Shown here piece after piece: positions 25,464 through 33,853 of a stretch of DNA of 64,000 nt. Under the pieces are notes generated by a model. It saw only the letters and a list, made by a program, of their open reading frames with translations, made no database searches and had not been told where the DNA came from. Position 1 is the first letter of the stretch; every line of letters starts with the position of its first letter. The stretch lies in NCBI RefSeq assembly GCF_001425055.1, contig NZ_LMDK01000016.1:409803-473802 (forward strand). Direction: 5' to 3'. The DNA comes from Pelomonas sp. Root1237 (GTDB lineage Bacteria > Pseudomonadota > Gammaproteobacteria > Burkholderiales > Burkholderiaceae_C). Made by a program: the position numbers and the translations under genes.

Positions 25464-26036
25464 ATGAACCGACTGACTCTGCTCCCCGTCTTGTTCGCCG
25501 CCACGCTAGCCCAGGCCGCACCCGCCACCTATGTCGTCGACCCGGCCCACACCTACCCCAGCTTCGAGGCCGACCACATGGGTATGTCCTTCTGGCGCGG
25601 CAAGCTGACGAAGAACTCGGGCACCATCGTCTTCGACAAGGCCAATGGCAGCGGCAGCGTCGACGTGCAGATGGACCTGGCCAGCATCGACTTCGGTCTG
25701 GAAGCCATGAACGGCTGGGCCAAGGGCAAGGATTTCTTCAACCTGGAGAAGAGCCCGGCCAGCGCCAGCTTCAAGGGCCGCTTCGAGGGCGCGACAGGCG
25801 GCGTGCCGACCCGGCTCGTTGGCGAGCTGACGTTGAACGGCAAGACCAAGCCGATGACGCTGGCCATCCACCAGCTCAAGTGCATGCCCCACCCGATGTT
25901 CAAGCGGGACTGGTGTGGTGCCGACGCCTCGGGCTCGTTCAACCGCGAAGACTTCGGCCTCACCGCGGGCAAGGACTGGGGCTTCAAGATGGATGTGAAC
26001 CTGCGCATCCAGGTCGAGGCCGTCGTCAAGGAGTGA
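25464..26036 (+). CDS. YceI family periplasmic protein
   Basis: 190 residues. Signal peptide (MNRLTLLPVLFAATLAQA) followed by the complete YceI lipocalin-like domain: YVVDPAHTYPSFEADHMGMSFWRGKL, GSVDVQMDLASIDFG, FFNLEKSPASASFKG, and TLNGKTKPMTLAIH. YceI proteins bind isoprenoid-type lipids in the periplasm. AGGAG lies 8 nt before the ATG. The gene is followed within 4 bp by a copy of the ~139-bp intergenic repeat and then a terminator shared with the convergent peptidase gene. Confidence 0.92.
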   Translation: MNRLTLLPVLFAATLAQAAPATYVVDPAHTYPSFEADHMGMSFWRGKLTKNSGTIVFDKANGSGSVDVQMDLASIDFGLEAMNGWAKGKDFFNLEKSPASASFKGRFEGATGGVPTRLVGELTLNGKTKPMTLAIHQLKCMPHPMFKRDWCGADASGSFNREDFGLTAGKDWGFKMDVNLRIQVEAVVKE

Positions 26037-26038
26037 TG

Positions 26039-26178
26039 AAGCCCCTCGCCTGGTCTCGCCCCGCTGAACGCGGGCGAGTCCAGTCGGTCCCCCGCGGGGA
26101 CGCCGATGCTTGCGGCATTGAGCCGCAAGCACATCGCTTTACGCGGGCCGGCTAGGGAGCGGCCCGGCGCTCGGTCCG
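26039..26178 (-). repeat. ~139-bp structured intergenic repeat, copy A
   Basis: Minus-orientation copy of a repeat also present at 31555-31693 and 43807-43945. Shared blocks are GGGCCGCTCCC, GCCGGCCCG, the hairpin GATGTGCTTGCGGC-TCAAT-GCCGCAAGCATC, the CGGGGGACCG block, CGCCCGCGTTCAGCG and GCGAGGGGCT. The GAGGGGCT end is 3 bp from the yceI stop codon. Confidence 0.88.
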
Positions 26179-26189
26179 CATGAAAACGA

Positions 26190-26213
26190 AAAACCGGCCC
26201 CTGGAGGCCGGTT
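26190..26213 (-). terminator. Bidirectional terminator between yceI and the S46 peptidase
   Basis: Perfect 9-bp stem AAACCGGCC-CCTGGA-GGCCGGTTT. Read on the minus strand it is followed by TTCGTTTTC, suitable for ending the S46 peptidase transcript; on the plus strand a shorter T-run follows. Confidence 0.8.
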
Positions 26214-26231
26214 TGCATTGGACGCGCTAGC

Positions 26232-28409
26232 TTACTTCACACCCATCTCGTCGAGCAGCCGCGTCGTCTTGTCCACCGTGCTCATCTGCCAAAGCATGTA
26301 GCGCGCGTCCAGCGAGATGCTGCGGACCATCTTGGGGTCGAAGCTCCAGTCCGAGATCACCGCGTCCAGCGTGCCGTCGAACAACAGGCCCACCAGTTCG
26401 GCGTTCTTGTTCAGCACCGGGCTACCGGAGTTGCCACCGGTCGTGTCCAGCGTGGACAGGAAGTTCACGGGCACCGAGTCCAGGCCCTTCACGTAGTACT
26501 TGCCGAAGTTGCGCGCCTTGATGGCGGCAAGCTGCTCGGCGGGCGCATTGAACTCGCCGCCGGCCTCGTCGGGCCCCTTGTGCTTGGCGACGATGCCGCG
26601 CAGCGTCGTGAACGGCGTCCAGGTGCTGCCGTCTGTGCCGGGGTTACGGCCCTCGACCTTGCCGTAGCTGATGCGCAGCGTGCTGTTGGCATCGGCGTAG
26701 ACGGCTTCGCCGCGGCTGGCGTGGTAGTCGATCATGGCCTGCTGCACGCCGGCGTAGGCCTTCTGCAGCTTGCCGCCGAGTTCCTTGTCGCGGTTTTCGA
26801 GGCGGCGATCATCGTCGTACAGCGCGACGGCGGCCTTGATGAAGGCGTCGTCGCTGGCCTTGAAGGCCGCCACGTCCTTGTCCAGCCAGGCCATGCGCAC
26901 GGCGGTGTCGGAGAGCTTGCTGCCCGCGTAGAGCTTGTCCAGCTGGGCACGGATGCTGGCTTCGTCCTGACCAGTCTTGAGGCCGTATGCATCCACCCAG
27001 GCCGGGTTCAGCGTGTTGGCCGGCTGGGCCAGGTACTGGGCCAGGAAGTGCGAGGCCAGGCGCTTGTCGGTCTGCTCGTCGTAGCGGCGGTCCAGCGTCT
27101 GCTGGGCGGCGCGCAGGCGCGGCAGGTCGCGCTCCTGGTAGCCGGACTTGCGCTCGGCATCAGGCTTGGCGCGCTCCTGCGCCACGAGGTAGAGCTGGCG
27201 GGCCGAAGTCAGCAGGGCGGGCGTCATGAAATTGGCCAGCAGCTCGGCGCGCGTGATGGCCTCGCGCTCGGCCAGCAGGCTTTGCGCCGCGGCGACATCG
27301 GCGCCATAGCGGGCCTTGCGCTCCGGCGAACCGTTGACCCAGGCCCTGAGCTTGTCGAACTCGGCCTTCTTGCGGGCCAGGATGTCGCTGCCGTCGTAGC
27401 TCTGCTGCTGGCCCTGCAGGTTCTTGTAGTAGTTCTGCAGGCCTTGCATGCGCGCGGCCATCTTGATCTCGCCATCACGGCGGCCGGCGGTCTCGGCCTT
27501 GATCAGGTCGATGGCCTCGCCCATCACGCGGGCCTGCGTGGGCTGCTGCCAACCGAAGGCGAAGTCGACCTCGGTGGGCAGGCGGTGGCGGTCGGTGCGG
27601 CCCGGGTAGCCGGCCACCATGACGAAGTCGCCGGCGTTCAGGGGGCTGCTCGCCATCTTCAGGTGATGCTTGGGCAGATAGGGCTTGTTGTCCTTGCTGA
27701 ACTCGGCCGGCTTGCCGTCCGGGCCGACATAGGCGCGGTAGAAGCTGTAGTCGCCGGTGTGGCGCGGCCAGACCCAGTTGTCGGCGTCGCCGCCGAACAG
27801 GCCCACGCCGGTGGCCGGCGCGTGCACGAGGCGCACGTCGCGGATCTCGAGCTGCTTGATCAGCTGGTACTGCAGGCCGCCGAAGAAGGCGTAGACGTTG
27901 CAGCGGTGGCCCTTGTCGGCCTCGCAGGCGGCCACGAGGCTCTTCTCGGTCGCCTCGATGGCGTCGGTGCGGGCCTTGCCGGTCAGGGCGCGGGTCTTGT
28001 CGTTGAGGATCTCGGTGCTGACGTCCTTCAGGTCCACGGTCACCCACATGCGGCTGCCGGGCGCGGCGGGCAGTTCATCGGCCAGCGTGGCGGCGTAGAA
28101 GCCGTTCTTCAGCAGGTCGCGGTCGGGCTTGGAGTTGTACTGGATGCTGCCGTAGGCGCAGTGGTGGTTGGTCACCGCCAGGCCCTGGGGCGACACGAAG
28201 CTGGCCGTGCAGCCACCCAGCGACACCACGGCACCCATCGGGAAGTCGGTCAGATCCTTGAGCTTGGCCGGGTCCATGGCCAAACCTCCGGCCTTCAGGC
28301 TCTTGGCGATCTGCGGCAGTTGCTTGGGCATCCACATGCCTTCGTCGGCATGGGCGGTGGCTGCGGCCAGGGCCGCGAGGGCCAGCAGCGAAAGGGAGTG
28401 ACGTTTCAT
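26232..28409 (-). CDS. S46 family dipeptidyl-peptidase (DPP7/DPP11-type)
   Basis: 725 residues with signal peptide (MKRHSLSLLALAALAAATAHA), so periplasmic. Chymotrypsin-like S46 exopeptidase that removes dipeptides from peptide N-termini. Catalytic His is in TNHHCAYG (~82-83) and Ser663 is in GGNSGSP; the conserved VWPRHTGDYSFYRAY lies between. The residue after FD in LLFDGTLD is Gly, which resembles DPP7 (hydrophobic P1) rather than the Arg of DPP11. Start ATG 28409 is chosen because the signal peptide begins there; the ORF extends upstream without support. It is a single gene with a terminator. Confidence 0.9.
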   Translation of the reverse strand: MKRHSLSLLALAALAAATAHADEGMWMPKQLPQIAKSLKAGGLAMDPAKLKDLTDFPMGAVVSLGGCTASFVSPQGLAVTNHHCAYGSIQYNSKPDRDLLKNGFYAATLADELPAAPGSRMWVTVDLKDVSTEILNDKTRALTGKARTDAIEATEKSLVAACEADKGHRCNVYAFFGGLQYQLIKQLEIRDVRLVHAPATGVGLFGGDADNWVWPRHTGDYSFYRAYVGPDGKPAEFSKDNKPYLPKHHLKMASSPLNAGDFVMVAGYPGRTDRHRLPTEVDFAFGWQQPTQARVMGEAIDLIKAETAGRRDGEIKMAARMQGLQNYYKNLQGQQQSYDGSDILARKKAEFDKLRAWVNGSPERKARYGADVAAAQSLLAEREAITRAELLANFMTPALLTSARQLYLVAQERAKPDAERKSGYQERDLPRLRAAQQTLDRRYDEQTDKRLASHFLAQYLAQPANTLNPAWVDAYGLKTGQDEASIRAQLDKLYAGSKLSDTAVRMAWLDKDVAAFKASDDAFIKAAVALYDDDRRLENRDKELGGKLQKAYAGVQQAMIDYHASRGEAVYADANSTLRISYGKVEGRNPGTDGSTWTPFTTLRGIVAKHKGPDEAGGEFNAPAEQLAAIKARNFGKYYVKGLDSVPVNFLSTLDTTGGNSGSPVLNKNAELVGLLFDGTLDAVISDWSFDPKMVRSISLDARYMLWQMSTVDKTTRLLDEMGVK

Positions 28410-28528
28410 GGAGCGGTTCGGCAAAAAGACGAAACCGCGAGGGTAACTCGGGGGCGGCAAATCCCCGGGGTGAGGAAAGGCAGGCTTCGGCTGGCGGGAA
28501 GCCCCGCGATCAGGGGACGGTCAGCCCC

Positions 28529-28897
28529 TCAATGCGTCATACCGATCCATTCGCCGGCGGATTGATAAGCCTCGAACAGGTCCAACGCCAGCTCGCGCAG
28601 GCCGGGGTGGTCGCTGGCGTGGCCGTCGGCCAGGCGCTCGTAGGCGTACTGGCGGTCGTAGAGCATGCGCGTCGGGTTGATGGCCAGGCCGGCATCGTTC
28701 ATCAGCTGGCCAAAGCGCAGCAGGTCGCGGCTGTTGACCGGACCGCTGGTGGCGCCCGCCACCGTCAGGCCGAGAGCGCGGATGTCGCCGAGATTGACGC
28801 CCTGCGCGATCTTCAGGCCGCTCCAGGCATGACCCGGGTCGCCCAGGCCGCGGGGTTCGTCGGCGGGGATGGGGATCAGGTGCAGCGGGATGAGCAT
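28529..28897 (-). CDS. Hypothetical protein
   Basis: 122 residues from ATG 28897, which has GAGG 8 nt upstream. The longer reading frame to 29131 overlaps the cupin gene on the same strand and has no credible protein character. The sequence is soluble and acidic (GLGDPGHAWSGLKIAQGVNLGDIRALGLTV and AYERLADGHASDHPGLREL), with no membrane segment or motif I recognise. It lies 109 bp downstream of the cupin-ECF-cupin genes and could be part of that transcript. Confidence 0.6.
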   Translation of the reverse strand: MLIPLHLIPIPADEPRGLGDPGHAWSGLKIAQGVNLGDIRALGLTVAGATSGPVNSRDLLRFGQLMNDAGLAINPTRMLYDRQYAYERLADGHASDHPGLRELALDLFEAYQSAGEWIGMTH

Positions 28898-29006
28898 GAC
28901 GGGCCTCGGACAGCTTGGCTGTGATGGCTGCCATCGTGCCGGGGCCTCGGCAAAACAAAGACCGGATAAAGCCCGAAAAGACCGGGCTTGTCCGCGCTGA
29001 TGCCGC

Positions 29007-29834
29007 TCAAGTGAACTGCAGGTCGAGATCGCCGTGCGCGTAGATGATGACGCCCGTGTCAGTCTCGGTGATGCGGTGGCCGGTGCCCGCGGGGGCCAGT
29101 TGGTAGTCGCCTTGCTGCAGCAGGACGTCATCGAGGAAGAGCTCGCCCTGCACCATCAGGCATTCCTCGTCATGGCCGTGGCTGTGCACGGGCACGCTGG
29201 CGCCGGGGTCGGCACGGTAGAGCAGCGCGGCCTGGCCGCCGCCCGCCCACAGCACGCGCCGGCGGATGCCGGGCGCGAACTCGGGCCAGCCGGCCTCGGC
29301 GTCGCGCACCAGCGTGCGCTCGCTGGCGTGGCCCTCGGCCTCGCGCACGAAGACATGGGCGCCATCGCGGGTGGCGAGCTGCGGCGTATTGCCGGCGGGC
29401 AGCAGCAGGAAGTCGCGCAGCCCCAGAAGCTCGCCATCCACATCGACGCTGCCGCGCACGACGAGGAATTCGCGTGCGCCGGCAGCGGCCAGGTCCAGGC
29501 GGGCGCCGGGCTGCAGCTCGATGACGCGGGCCGCACGCGGTTCGCCCGGGCGCAACGCCTGGCCCTCGGGGGCACGGTAGAGCCAGCGTTGATGGACGCC
29601 GTCGGCCAGCGCCTCGGGCTCGGTGCGGCGACGGCGCACGGTGACCATGCCGCGCTCGGCGTCGAGCGATTGCTGCAGGCGGCCGCTCAGGCGTTCACCG
29701 AGGCGGCCGGGCGACGCGGGGGCCGCCCAGGCGCTTGCAAAGGGTTCACTGAGCAACGGCGTCATGTCGTCACCCGCATCGGATTCGGGGCTGGATTCGG
29801 GGGCGGATTTGGAGGTAGGGGGCAGCGTCGTCAT
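29007..29834 (-). CDS. Double-cupin ChrR-like protein, third gene of the ECF operon
   Basis: 275 residues. Two cupin folds are visible: one around residues 95-165, and a second around 185-270 with the metal-binding core PVHSHGHDEECLMVQGELFLDD. Cupins of this kind occur in ChrR anti-sigma factors, but the N-terminal zinc anti-sigma domain (H-X3-C-type) is not apparent. It follows the ECF gene by 12 bp. It could sense metal or reactive oxygen and modulate the sigma factor, or be its target. An Asp/Ser-rich start precedes the first domain. Confidence 0.75.
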   Translation of the reverse strand: MTTLPPTSKSAPESSPESDAGDDMTPLLSEPFASAWAAPASPGRLGERLSGRLQQSLDAERGMVTVRRRRTEPEALADGVHQRWLYRAPEGQALRPGEPRAARVIELQPGARLDLAAAGAREFLVVRGSVDVDGELLGLRDFLLLPAGNTPQLATRDGAHVFVREAEGHASERTLVRDAEAGWPEFAPGIRRRVLWAGGGQAALLYRADPGASVPVHSHGHDEECLMVQGELFLDDVLLQQGDYQLAPAGTGHRITETDTGVIIYAHGDLDLQFT

Positions 29835-29846
29835 GGCGTCCTCCCT

Positions 29847-30560
29847 TCAGGCCGGCAGCGCATGCGCGCCAGTGTCGCCCAAGGCCTCGCGCAGTGTGAT
29901 CAAGGCGCGGCGGATCTGGGATTTGACGGTGCCCAGCGGCAGGCTGGTCTGGCTGGCGATCTCTTCATGCGACAGGCCATTGAAGAAGGCCAGCGCGACG
30001 AGCTGGCGCGGCTGGGGCTTGAGCAGCAGCAGGGCGCGATGCAGTTCGGCATGGCCCTGGGCCACGGACAGCAGCTCGTCGCCGGACTCGGCCGCGGGCG
30101 CCGACAACGGCACGCTCTCTTCGTCGAGCTCCTCATGCTGGAAGCGAGCCTCGCGGCGGATCGCGTCGATGGCGCGCGAGCGGGCCATGCCCAGCAGCCA
30201 GGTCAACGGCCGACCGCGCTCGGGGTCAAAACGCGGCGCCTGGCGCCAGACCTGGAAAAACACCTCCTCGGCCACTTCTTCAGCCAGCTGGCTGCGGCGT
30301 ACCAGCCGCAGCACCAGACCGTAGACGCGCGACAGCGTCGCTTCATACAGGGCCAGCAACGCGCGCTCGTCGTGGTCGACGATGCCCTCGATCCAGGCGG
30401 CAAGCTGGGCATCGTCCAGCGACGGGCAGCCGGGCTTGGCGGCAGCCGCCTCGATGGCACCGCCCTCTTCCATATCGGCGTCCGGCAGCTCGACGTCGTC
30501 GAACAGCAGCGCCGCATTGGGTGGCTCGTCGACAGCTTCGGTGGGGTGTGGCAGGGTCAT
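29847..30560 (-). CDS. ECF-type RNA polymerase sigma factor
   Basis: 237 residues. Region 2 is DERALLALYEATLSRVYGLVLRLVRR...AEEVAEEVFFQVWRQAPRFD with the -10-binding TWLLGMARSRAIDAIRR; region 4 is LSHEEIASQTSLPLGTVKSQIRRAL, a helix-turn-helix for -35 recognition. About 55 extra residues, acidic and Ala/Pro-rich, precede region 2, which is unusual for an ECF factor. It sits between two cupin genes in a compact operon (9 and 12 bp gaps) and no classical anti-sigma factor is adjacent. The context resembles RpoE-ChrR oxidative-stress modules. Confidence 0.92.
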   Translation of the reverse strand: MTLPHPTEAVDEPPNAALLFDDVELPDADMEEGGAIEAAAAKPGCPSLDDAQLAAWIEGIVDHDERALLALYEATLSRVYGLVLRLVRRSQLAEEVAEEVFFQVWRQAPRFDPERGRPLTWLLGMARSRAIDAIRREARFQHEELDEESVPLSAPAAESGDELLSVAQGHAELHRALLLLKPQPRQLVALAFFNGLSHEEIASQTSLPLGTVKSQIRRALITLREALGDTGAHALPA

Positions 30561-30569
30561 GTGATGTCC

Positions 30570-30977
30570 TCAAACCAACAGTTGGTCCGCATGCGGCTCG
30601 GCGCCGCGCAGAAAGATGGTGGCACCCGTCTCGGTGCTGATGCTGGCGTGCAGGCTGCCCGCGCGGGCCAGGTGGTAGCCCCCGGGGCCAACCTCGATCT
30701 GGCTGCCGACCTTGAGCGTGCCTTCCAGCACCAGGCATTCCTCATCCACCGGGTGGCGGTGGGCCTCGAGCCGGGCGCCGGGCGCCAAGCGCAGCAGATA
30801 GCTCAGAATGCCCTCGTTCTCATGCAAGACCTTGATCTGCACGCCGTCGCCGAAAGGCTGCCAGCCGGCCGCACCCGCGGGCACGGTCAGGTGGCTGTCG
30901 TCGGTGTCGGCCACGCGCTCCAGCAGGCGCCGGCGGATGGCGCGGGCCTGGGCGGGGGTGGCGATGGTCGAGGTCAT
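30570..30977 (-). CDS. Single-domain cupin (ChrR-like), first gene of the ECF operon
   Basis: 135 residues. One cupin domain with metal ligands in LEAHRHPVDEECLVLEGTLKVG and a second motif in ARAGSLHASISTETGATIFLRG. The N-terminal 45 residues (RRRLLERVADTDDSH) are helical. It is the promoter-proximal gene of the operon, 9 bp before the ECF gene, and is homologous in its cupin core to the gene at 29007. The most economical reading is a sensory or anti-sigma partner of the ECF factor. The ATG has no obvious Shine-Dalgarno. Confidence 0.78.
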   Translation of the reverse strand: MTSTIATPAQARAIRRRLLERVADTDDSHLTVPAGAAGWQPFGDGVQIKVLHENEGILSYLLRLAPGARLEAHRHPVDEECLVLEGTLKVGSQIEVGPGGYHLARAGSLHASISTETGATIFLRGAEPHADQLLV

Positions 30978-31030
30978 GTAAGGCTGATACGCAGCGGTAA
31001 GAATTCCGGATGCAGCGTAAACCTAGGCAT

Positions 31031-31043
31031 CTACCCTGGGTAG
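31031..31043. promoter_or_regulatory. Perfect dyad in the divergent cupin-ECF/SRPBCC promoter region
   Basis: CTACCC-T-GGGTAG is a perfect 13-bp inverted repeat midway in the 85-bp divergent region. It is a plausible operator for a regulator of both the ECF operon and the SRPBCC gene. A possible ECF-type promoter for the left operon (GCATCC, 18 bp, TATC) lies just beside it, but I could not confirm it. Confidence 0.35.
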
Positions 31044-31062
31044 CCTGGCGTATCCCCTTTGC

Positions 31063-31548
31063 ATGCCTCAAGTCGCCTTTTTTGACCTTGTCAGCCACTG
31101 GCGCCTGGATGCGCCGGTCCCCCGCGTCTGGCAGGCCATCACCCAGACCGAACACTGGCCGCTGTGGTGGCCAGGGGTCGTCGCCGTGAAACGCCTCGTC
31201 GACGGCGACGCCCAGGGCGTGGGCCGCCAGCAGCAGCTCACCTTCCGCACCGGCCTGGGCTACCGGCTGCACCTGGTGCTGGAGGTGACGGAAGTGCTGC
31301 GCGAAGAGCGCCTGCGCGCCCGGGCGGGCGGCACGCTGGCAGGGGAAGGCATCTGGCTGATGAAGCAAGCCCTGCCGGAGGCGGGCGGGCATACCGACGT
31401 CACCTTCGTCTGGCGCGTCACCCTGCCGCCAGGCATCCTGCGCTGGCTGGCGCCGGTGCTGGCGCCCTTGTTTCGCTGGAATCACAAGCGGGTGATGCGG
31501 GCGGGTCGGATCGGGTTGGTCCAATATCTGGCGGTGATAGGTGGGTGA
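31063..31548 (+). CDS. SRPBCC (START/polyketide-cyclase-like) family protein
   Basis: 161 residues with a helix-grip fold signature: HWRLDAPVPRVWQAITQTEHWPLWWPGV at the N-terminus and an amphipathic C-terminal helix (WNHKRVMRAGRIGLVQYLA). Such domains bind hydrophobic ligands in a deep pocket; the ligand here is unknown. It is cytoplasmic, without a signal peptide, and is divergent from the cupin-ECF operon, so it may belong to the same regulon. The ATG lacks a clear Shine-Dalgarno. Copy B of the intergenic repeat follows. Confidence 0.8.
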   Translation: MPQVAFFDLVSHWRLDAPVPRVWQAITQTEHWPLWWPGVVAVKRLVDGDAQGVGRQQQLTFRTGLGYRLHLVLEVTEVLREERLRARAGGTLAGEGIWLMKQALPEAGGHTDVTFVWRVTLPPGILRWLAPVLAPLFRWNHKRVMRAGRIGLVQYLAVIGG

Positions 31549-31554
31549 GCCTTT

Positions 31555-31693
31555 GCGGGCCGAGTGCCGGGCCGCTCCCAAGCCGGCCCGCCTTGGCGAT
31601 GTGCTTGTGGCTCAATGCCGCAAGCATCGCCGTCCCCTTGGGGGACCGGCTGGGTTCGCCCGCGTTCAGCGGCGCGAGACCGGACGAGGGGCT
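31555..31693 (+). repeat. ~139-bp structured intergenic repeat, copy B
   Basis: Plus-orientation copy of the repeat at 26039 and 43807. It begins 6 bp after the SRPBCC stop and its GAGGGGCT end lies 7 bp from the dcd stop codon on the other strand. It fills the whole convergent gap and may serve as a transcription barrier. Confidence 0.88.
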
Positions 31694-31700
31694 GTCAAGT

Positions 31701-32267
31701 TCATGCCTTGGGCAGCGTCACTCCCACCTGCCCCTGGTACTTGCCGCCGCGGTCCTTGTAGCTGACCTCGCAGACCTCGTCGCTCTCGAAGAACAGCACC
31801 TGGGCGCAGCCTTCGCCCGCGTAAATCTTGGCCGGCAGCGGCGTGGTGTTGCTGAACTCCAGCGTCACATAGCCTTCCCACTCGGGCTCGAAGGGGGTCA
31901 CGTTGACGATGATGCCGCAGCGGGCATAGGTGCTCTTGCCCAGGCACACCGTCAGCACATTGCGCGGGATGCGGAAGTACTCCATCGTGCGCGCCAGCGC
32001 GAAGCTGTTGGGCGGGATGATGCAGACGTCCTTGTTGATGTCGACGAAGCTGTTCTCGTCGAAGTTCTTCGGGTCCACCACCGTGCTGTGGATGTTGGTG
32101 AAGACCTTGAATTCGGGCGCGCAGCGGATGTCGTAACCGTAGCTCGATGTGCCGTAGCTGATGATCTTGCGGCCGTCCTGCTCGCGCACCTGACCGGGCT
32201 CGAAGGGCTCGATCATGCCGTGCTCCTGGCACATGCGGCGGATCCATTTGTCGCTCTTGATACTCAT
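31701..32267 (-). CDS. dcd: dCTP deaminase
   Basis: 188 residues, the usual length. It deaminates dCTP to dUTP in pyrimidine deoxynucleotide synthesis. Family motifs: [32 protein letters not shown], the active-site region [23 protein letters not shown], and [19 protein letters not shown]. Start ATG 32267 gives [10 protein letters not shown], the conserved N-terminus; the ORF to 32504 overlaps the upstream gene and is not real. It lies 14 bp after the solute-binding-protein gene and is probably co-transcribed with it, followed by repeat copy B. Confidence 0.96.
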   Translation of the reverse strand: MSIKSDKWIRRMCQEHGMIEPFEPGQVREQDGRKIISYGTSSYGYDIRCAPEFKVFTNIHSTVVDPKNFDENSFVDINKDVCIIPPNSFALARTMEYFRIPRNVLTVCLGKSTYARCGIIVNVTPFEPEWEGYVTLEFSNTTPLPAKIYAGEGCAQVLFFESDEVCEVSYKDRGGKYQGQVGVTLPKA

Positions 32268-32281
32268 CTCGTTTTCCTTGT

Positions 32282-33853
32282 TTAGCGCGGCGTCACGCCG
32301 TCGAAATACATGCCGCCATCCAGATCCAGGATGAAGCCTTTGACCGCTGCGCGCTCGGGCACGGCCAGGCGCCCGTGGGCGATGGGTGTCCAGGGCAGCT
32401 CCGTCATCGCGATGCGCTGGGCCTTGGCGTAGATGGCCTTGCGGTCTTCCTGCTTCAACGCTTGCCTGGCTTCGGCCAGCAGCTTGTCGTAGGCCGGGTT
32501 GCACCAGAAGCTGCCGCTGGCGGAGCCGCAGGCGAGCTGGCCGGCCGTGTTGGCGGGTTCGGGGTCGCCGTTCCAGCCGCTGAGCGCGGCTTCATGCTCG
32601 CCGGCATCGATGCGGCGCAGGTATTCGCCCCACTCATAGGTGACGATGCGCGCGTTGACGCCGACCTTGGCCCAGTCCGACTGGATCATCTGCGCCATGC
32701 GCTGGCCGTTGGGGTTGTAGGGGCGCACCACCGGCATGGCCCACAGCGTGATGTCCAGTGGCAGCACGCCGGCCTTCTGCAACATGGCACGGGCCTTGGC
32801 AGGGTCGTGGGGCACGGGCTTGAGCGTGGCGTCATGGGCCCAGTTGGCGGCCGGGATGACGCTGCTGGCCAGCACGCCGGCGTCGCCGTAGACGGTGCGG
32901 ACGATGGCCGCCTTGTCGATGGCCATGTCCAGGGCCTGGCGCACCTCGACCTTGGACAGGGCCGGGCGCTTGGTGTTGTAGGCCAGGATGCCGATATTCA
33001 TGCCGGCCGCTGTCGCCAGTTTGATGTTGGGGTCCTTCTTCAACTCGTCCAGCTCGGCCGGGCCGACCGGGTAGGCGATGTCGCATTCGTCGCGCTTGAG
33101 GCGCTGGGCGCGCACGCTGGCATCGGTCGTGATCGCGAAGACGAGCTGGTCGGCGCGCGGCCTCTCGTCCTTGCGCCACCACGTCTGGTGCTTCACGTAG
33201 CGGATGACACTGTCGGCGCGAAAGCTCTTGAACTGGAAGGGGCCGGTGCCGACGGGCATCTGCGTGATGCGCTGCGGCGTGCCGGCCTTGAGCAGCTGGG
33301 CACCCAGCTCGGCCGACTGGATCATCGTGAAGGCGAAGCTCAGCGCCGATAGGAAGGAGGCGTCACGCTCGGCCAGCGTGATGCGCACCTGGTGGTCGCC
33401 CAGCTTCTCAACCTTGGTGACGAGCTTCTCCCAGCCGAAGGACATCACATAGGGCGACACGCTGGGCAGGGCCTTCGCAAACGCGCTGTCACGGCTCAAC
33501 AGGCGGCCGAAGGTGAAGATGACGTCGTCGGCATTGAACTCGCGCGTCGGCTTGAAGCCTTCGACGGTATGCCAGGTCACGCCTCGGCGCAGCTCGAAGG
33601 TGTAGGCCAGGCCATCGGGGCTGATGCTCCAGCTCGTTGCCAGGCCAGGAATCAATTGATCCGTGCCGCGCTTGACCTCGATGAGGTTGCTGAAGATGGG
33701 CATGTGGGCGACATGGTCGATGCCGCTGTCGGTCATCGCCGGGTCGAAGGTCTTGGGGCTGCCGGCGGCGCAGAAGCGCAGCGTCGTGTCGGCCTGGGCG
33801 ATCAGCGGCAGGGCCAGCAGCAGTGCGGCCAATCGCTTCAATTCCGGCTTCAC
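32282..33853 (-). CDS. ABC-type peptide/oligopeptide solute-binding protein (SBP_bac_5)
   Basis: 523 residues with a signal peptide ([21 protein letters not shown]). Full-length DppA/OppA-type periplasmic protein: [51 protein letters not shown], and [18 protein letters not shown]. It would deliver dipeptides or related ligands to an ABC importer, but no permease or ATPase genes are nearby. Its ATG overlaps the stop of the amidohydrolase gene (ATGA, 4 bp), so they are translationally coupled and may share a ligand. Confidence 0.9.
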   Translation of the reverse strand: MKPELKRLAALLLALPLIAQADTTLRFCAAGSPKTFDPAMTDSGIDHVAHMPIFSNLIEVKRGTDQLIPGLATSWSISPDGLAYTFELRRGVTWHTVEGFKPTREFNADDVIFTFGRLLSRDSAFAKALPSVSPYVMSFGWEKLVTKVEKLGDHQVRITLAERDASFLSALSFAFTMIQSAELGAQLLKAGTPQRITQMPVGTGPFQFKSFRADSVIRYVKHQTWWRKDERPRADQLVFAITTDASVRAQRLKRDECDIAYPVGPAELDELKKDPNIKLATAAGMNIGILAYNTKRPALSKVEVRQALDMAIDKAAIVRTVYGDAGVLASSVIPAANWAHDATLKPVPHDPAKARAMLQKAGVLPLDITLWAMPVVRPYNPNGQRMAQMIQSDWAKVGVNARIVTYEWGEYLRRIDAGEHEAALSGWNGDPEPANTAGQLACGSASGSFWCNPAYDKLLAEARQALKQEDRKAIYAKAQRIAMTELPWTPIAHGRLAVPERAAVKGFILDLDGGMYFDGVTPR

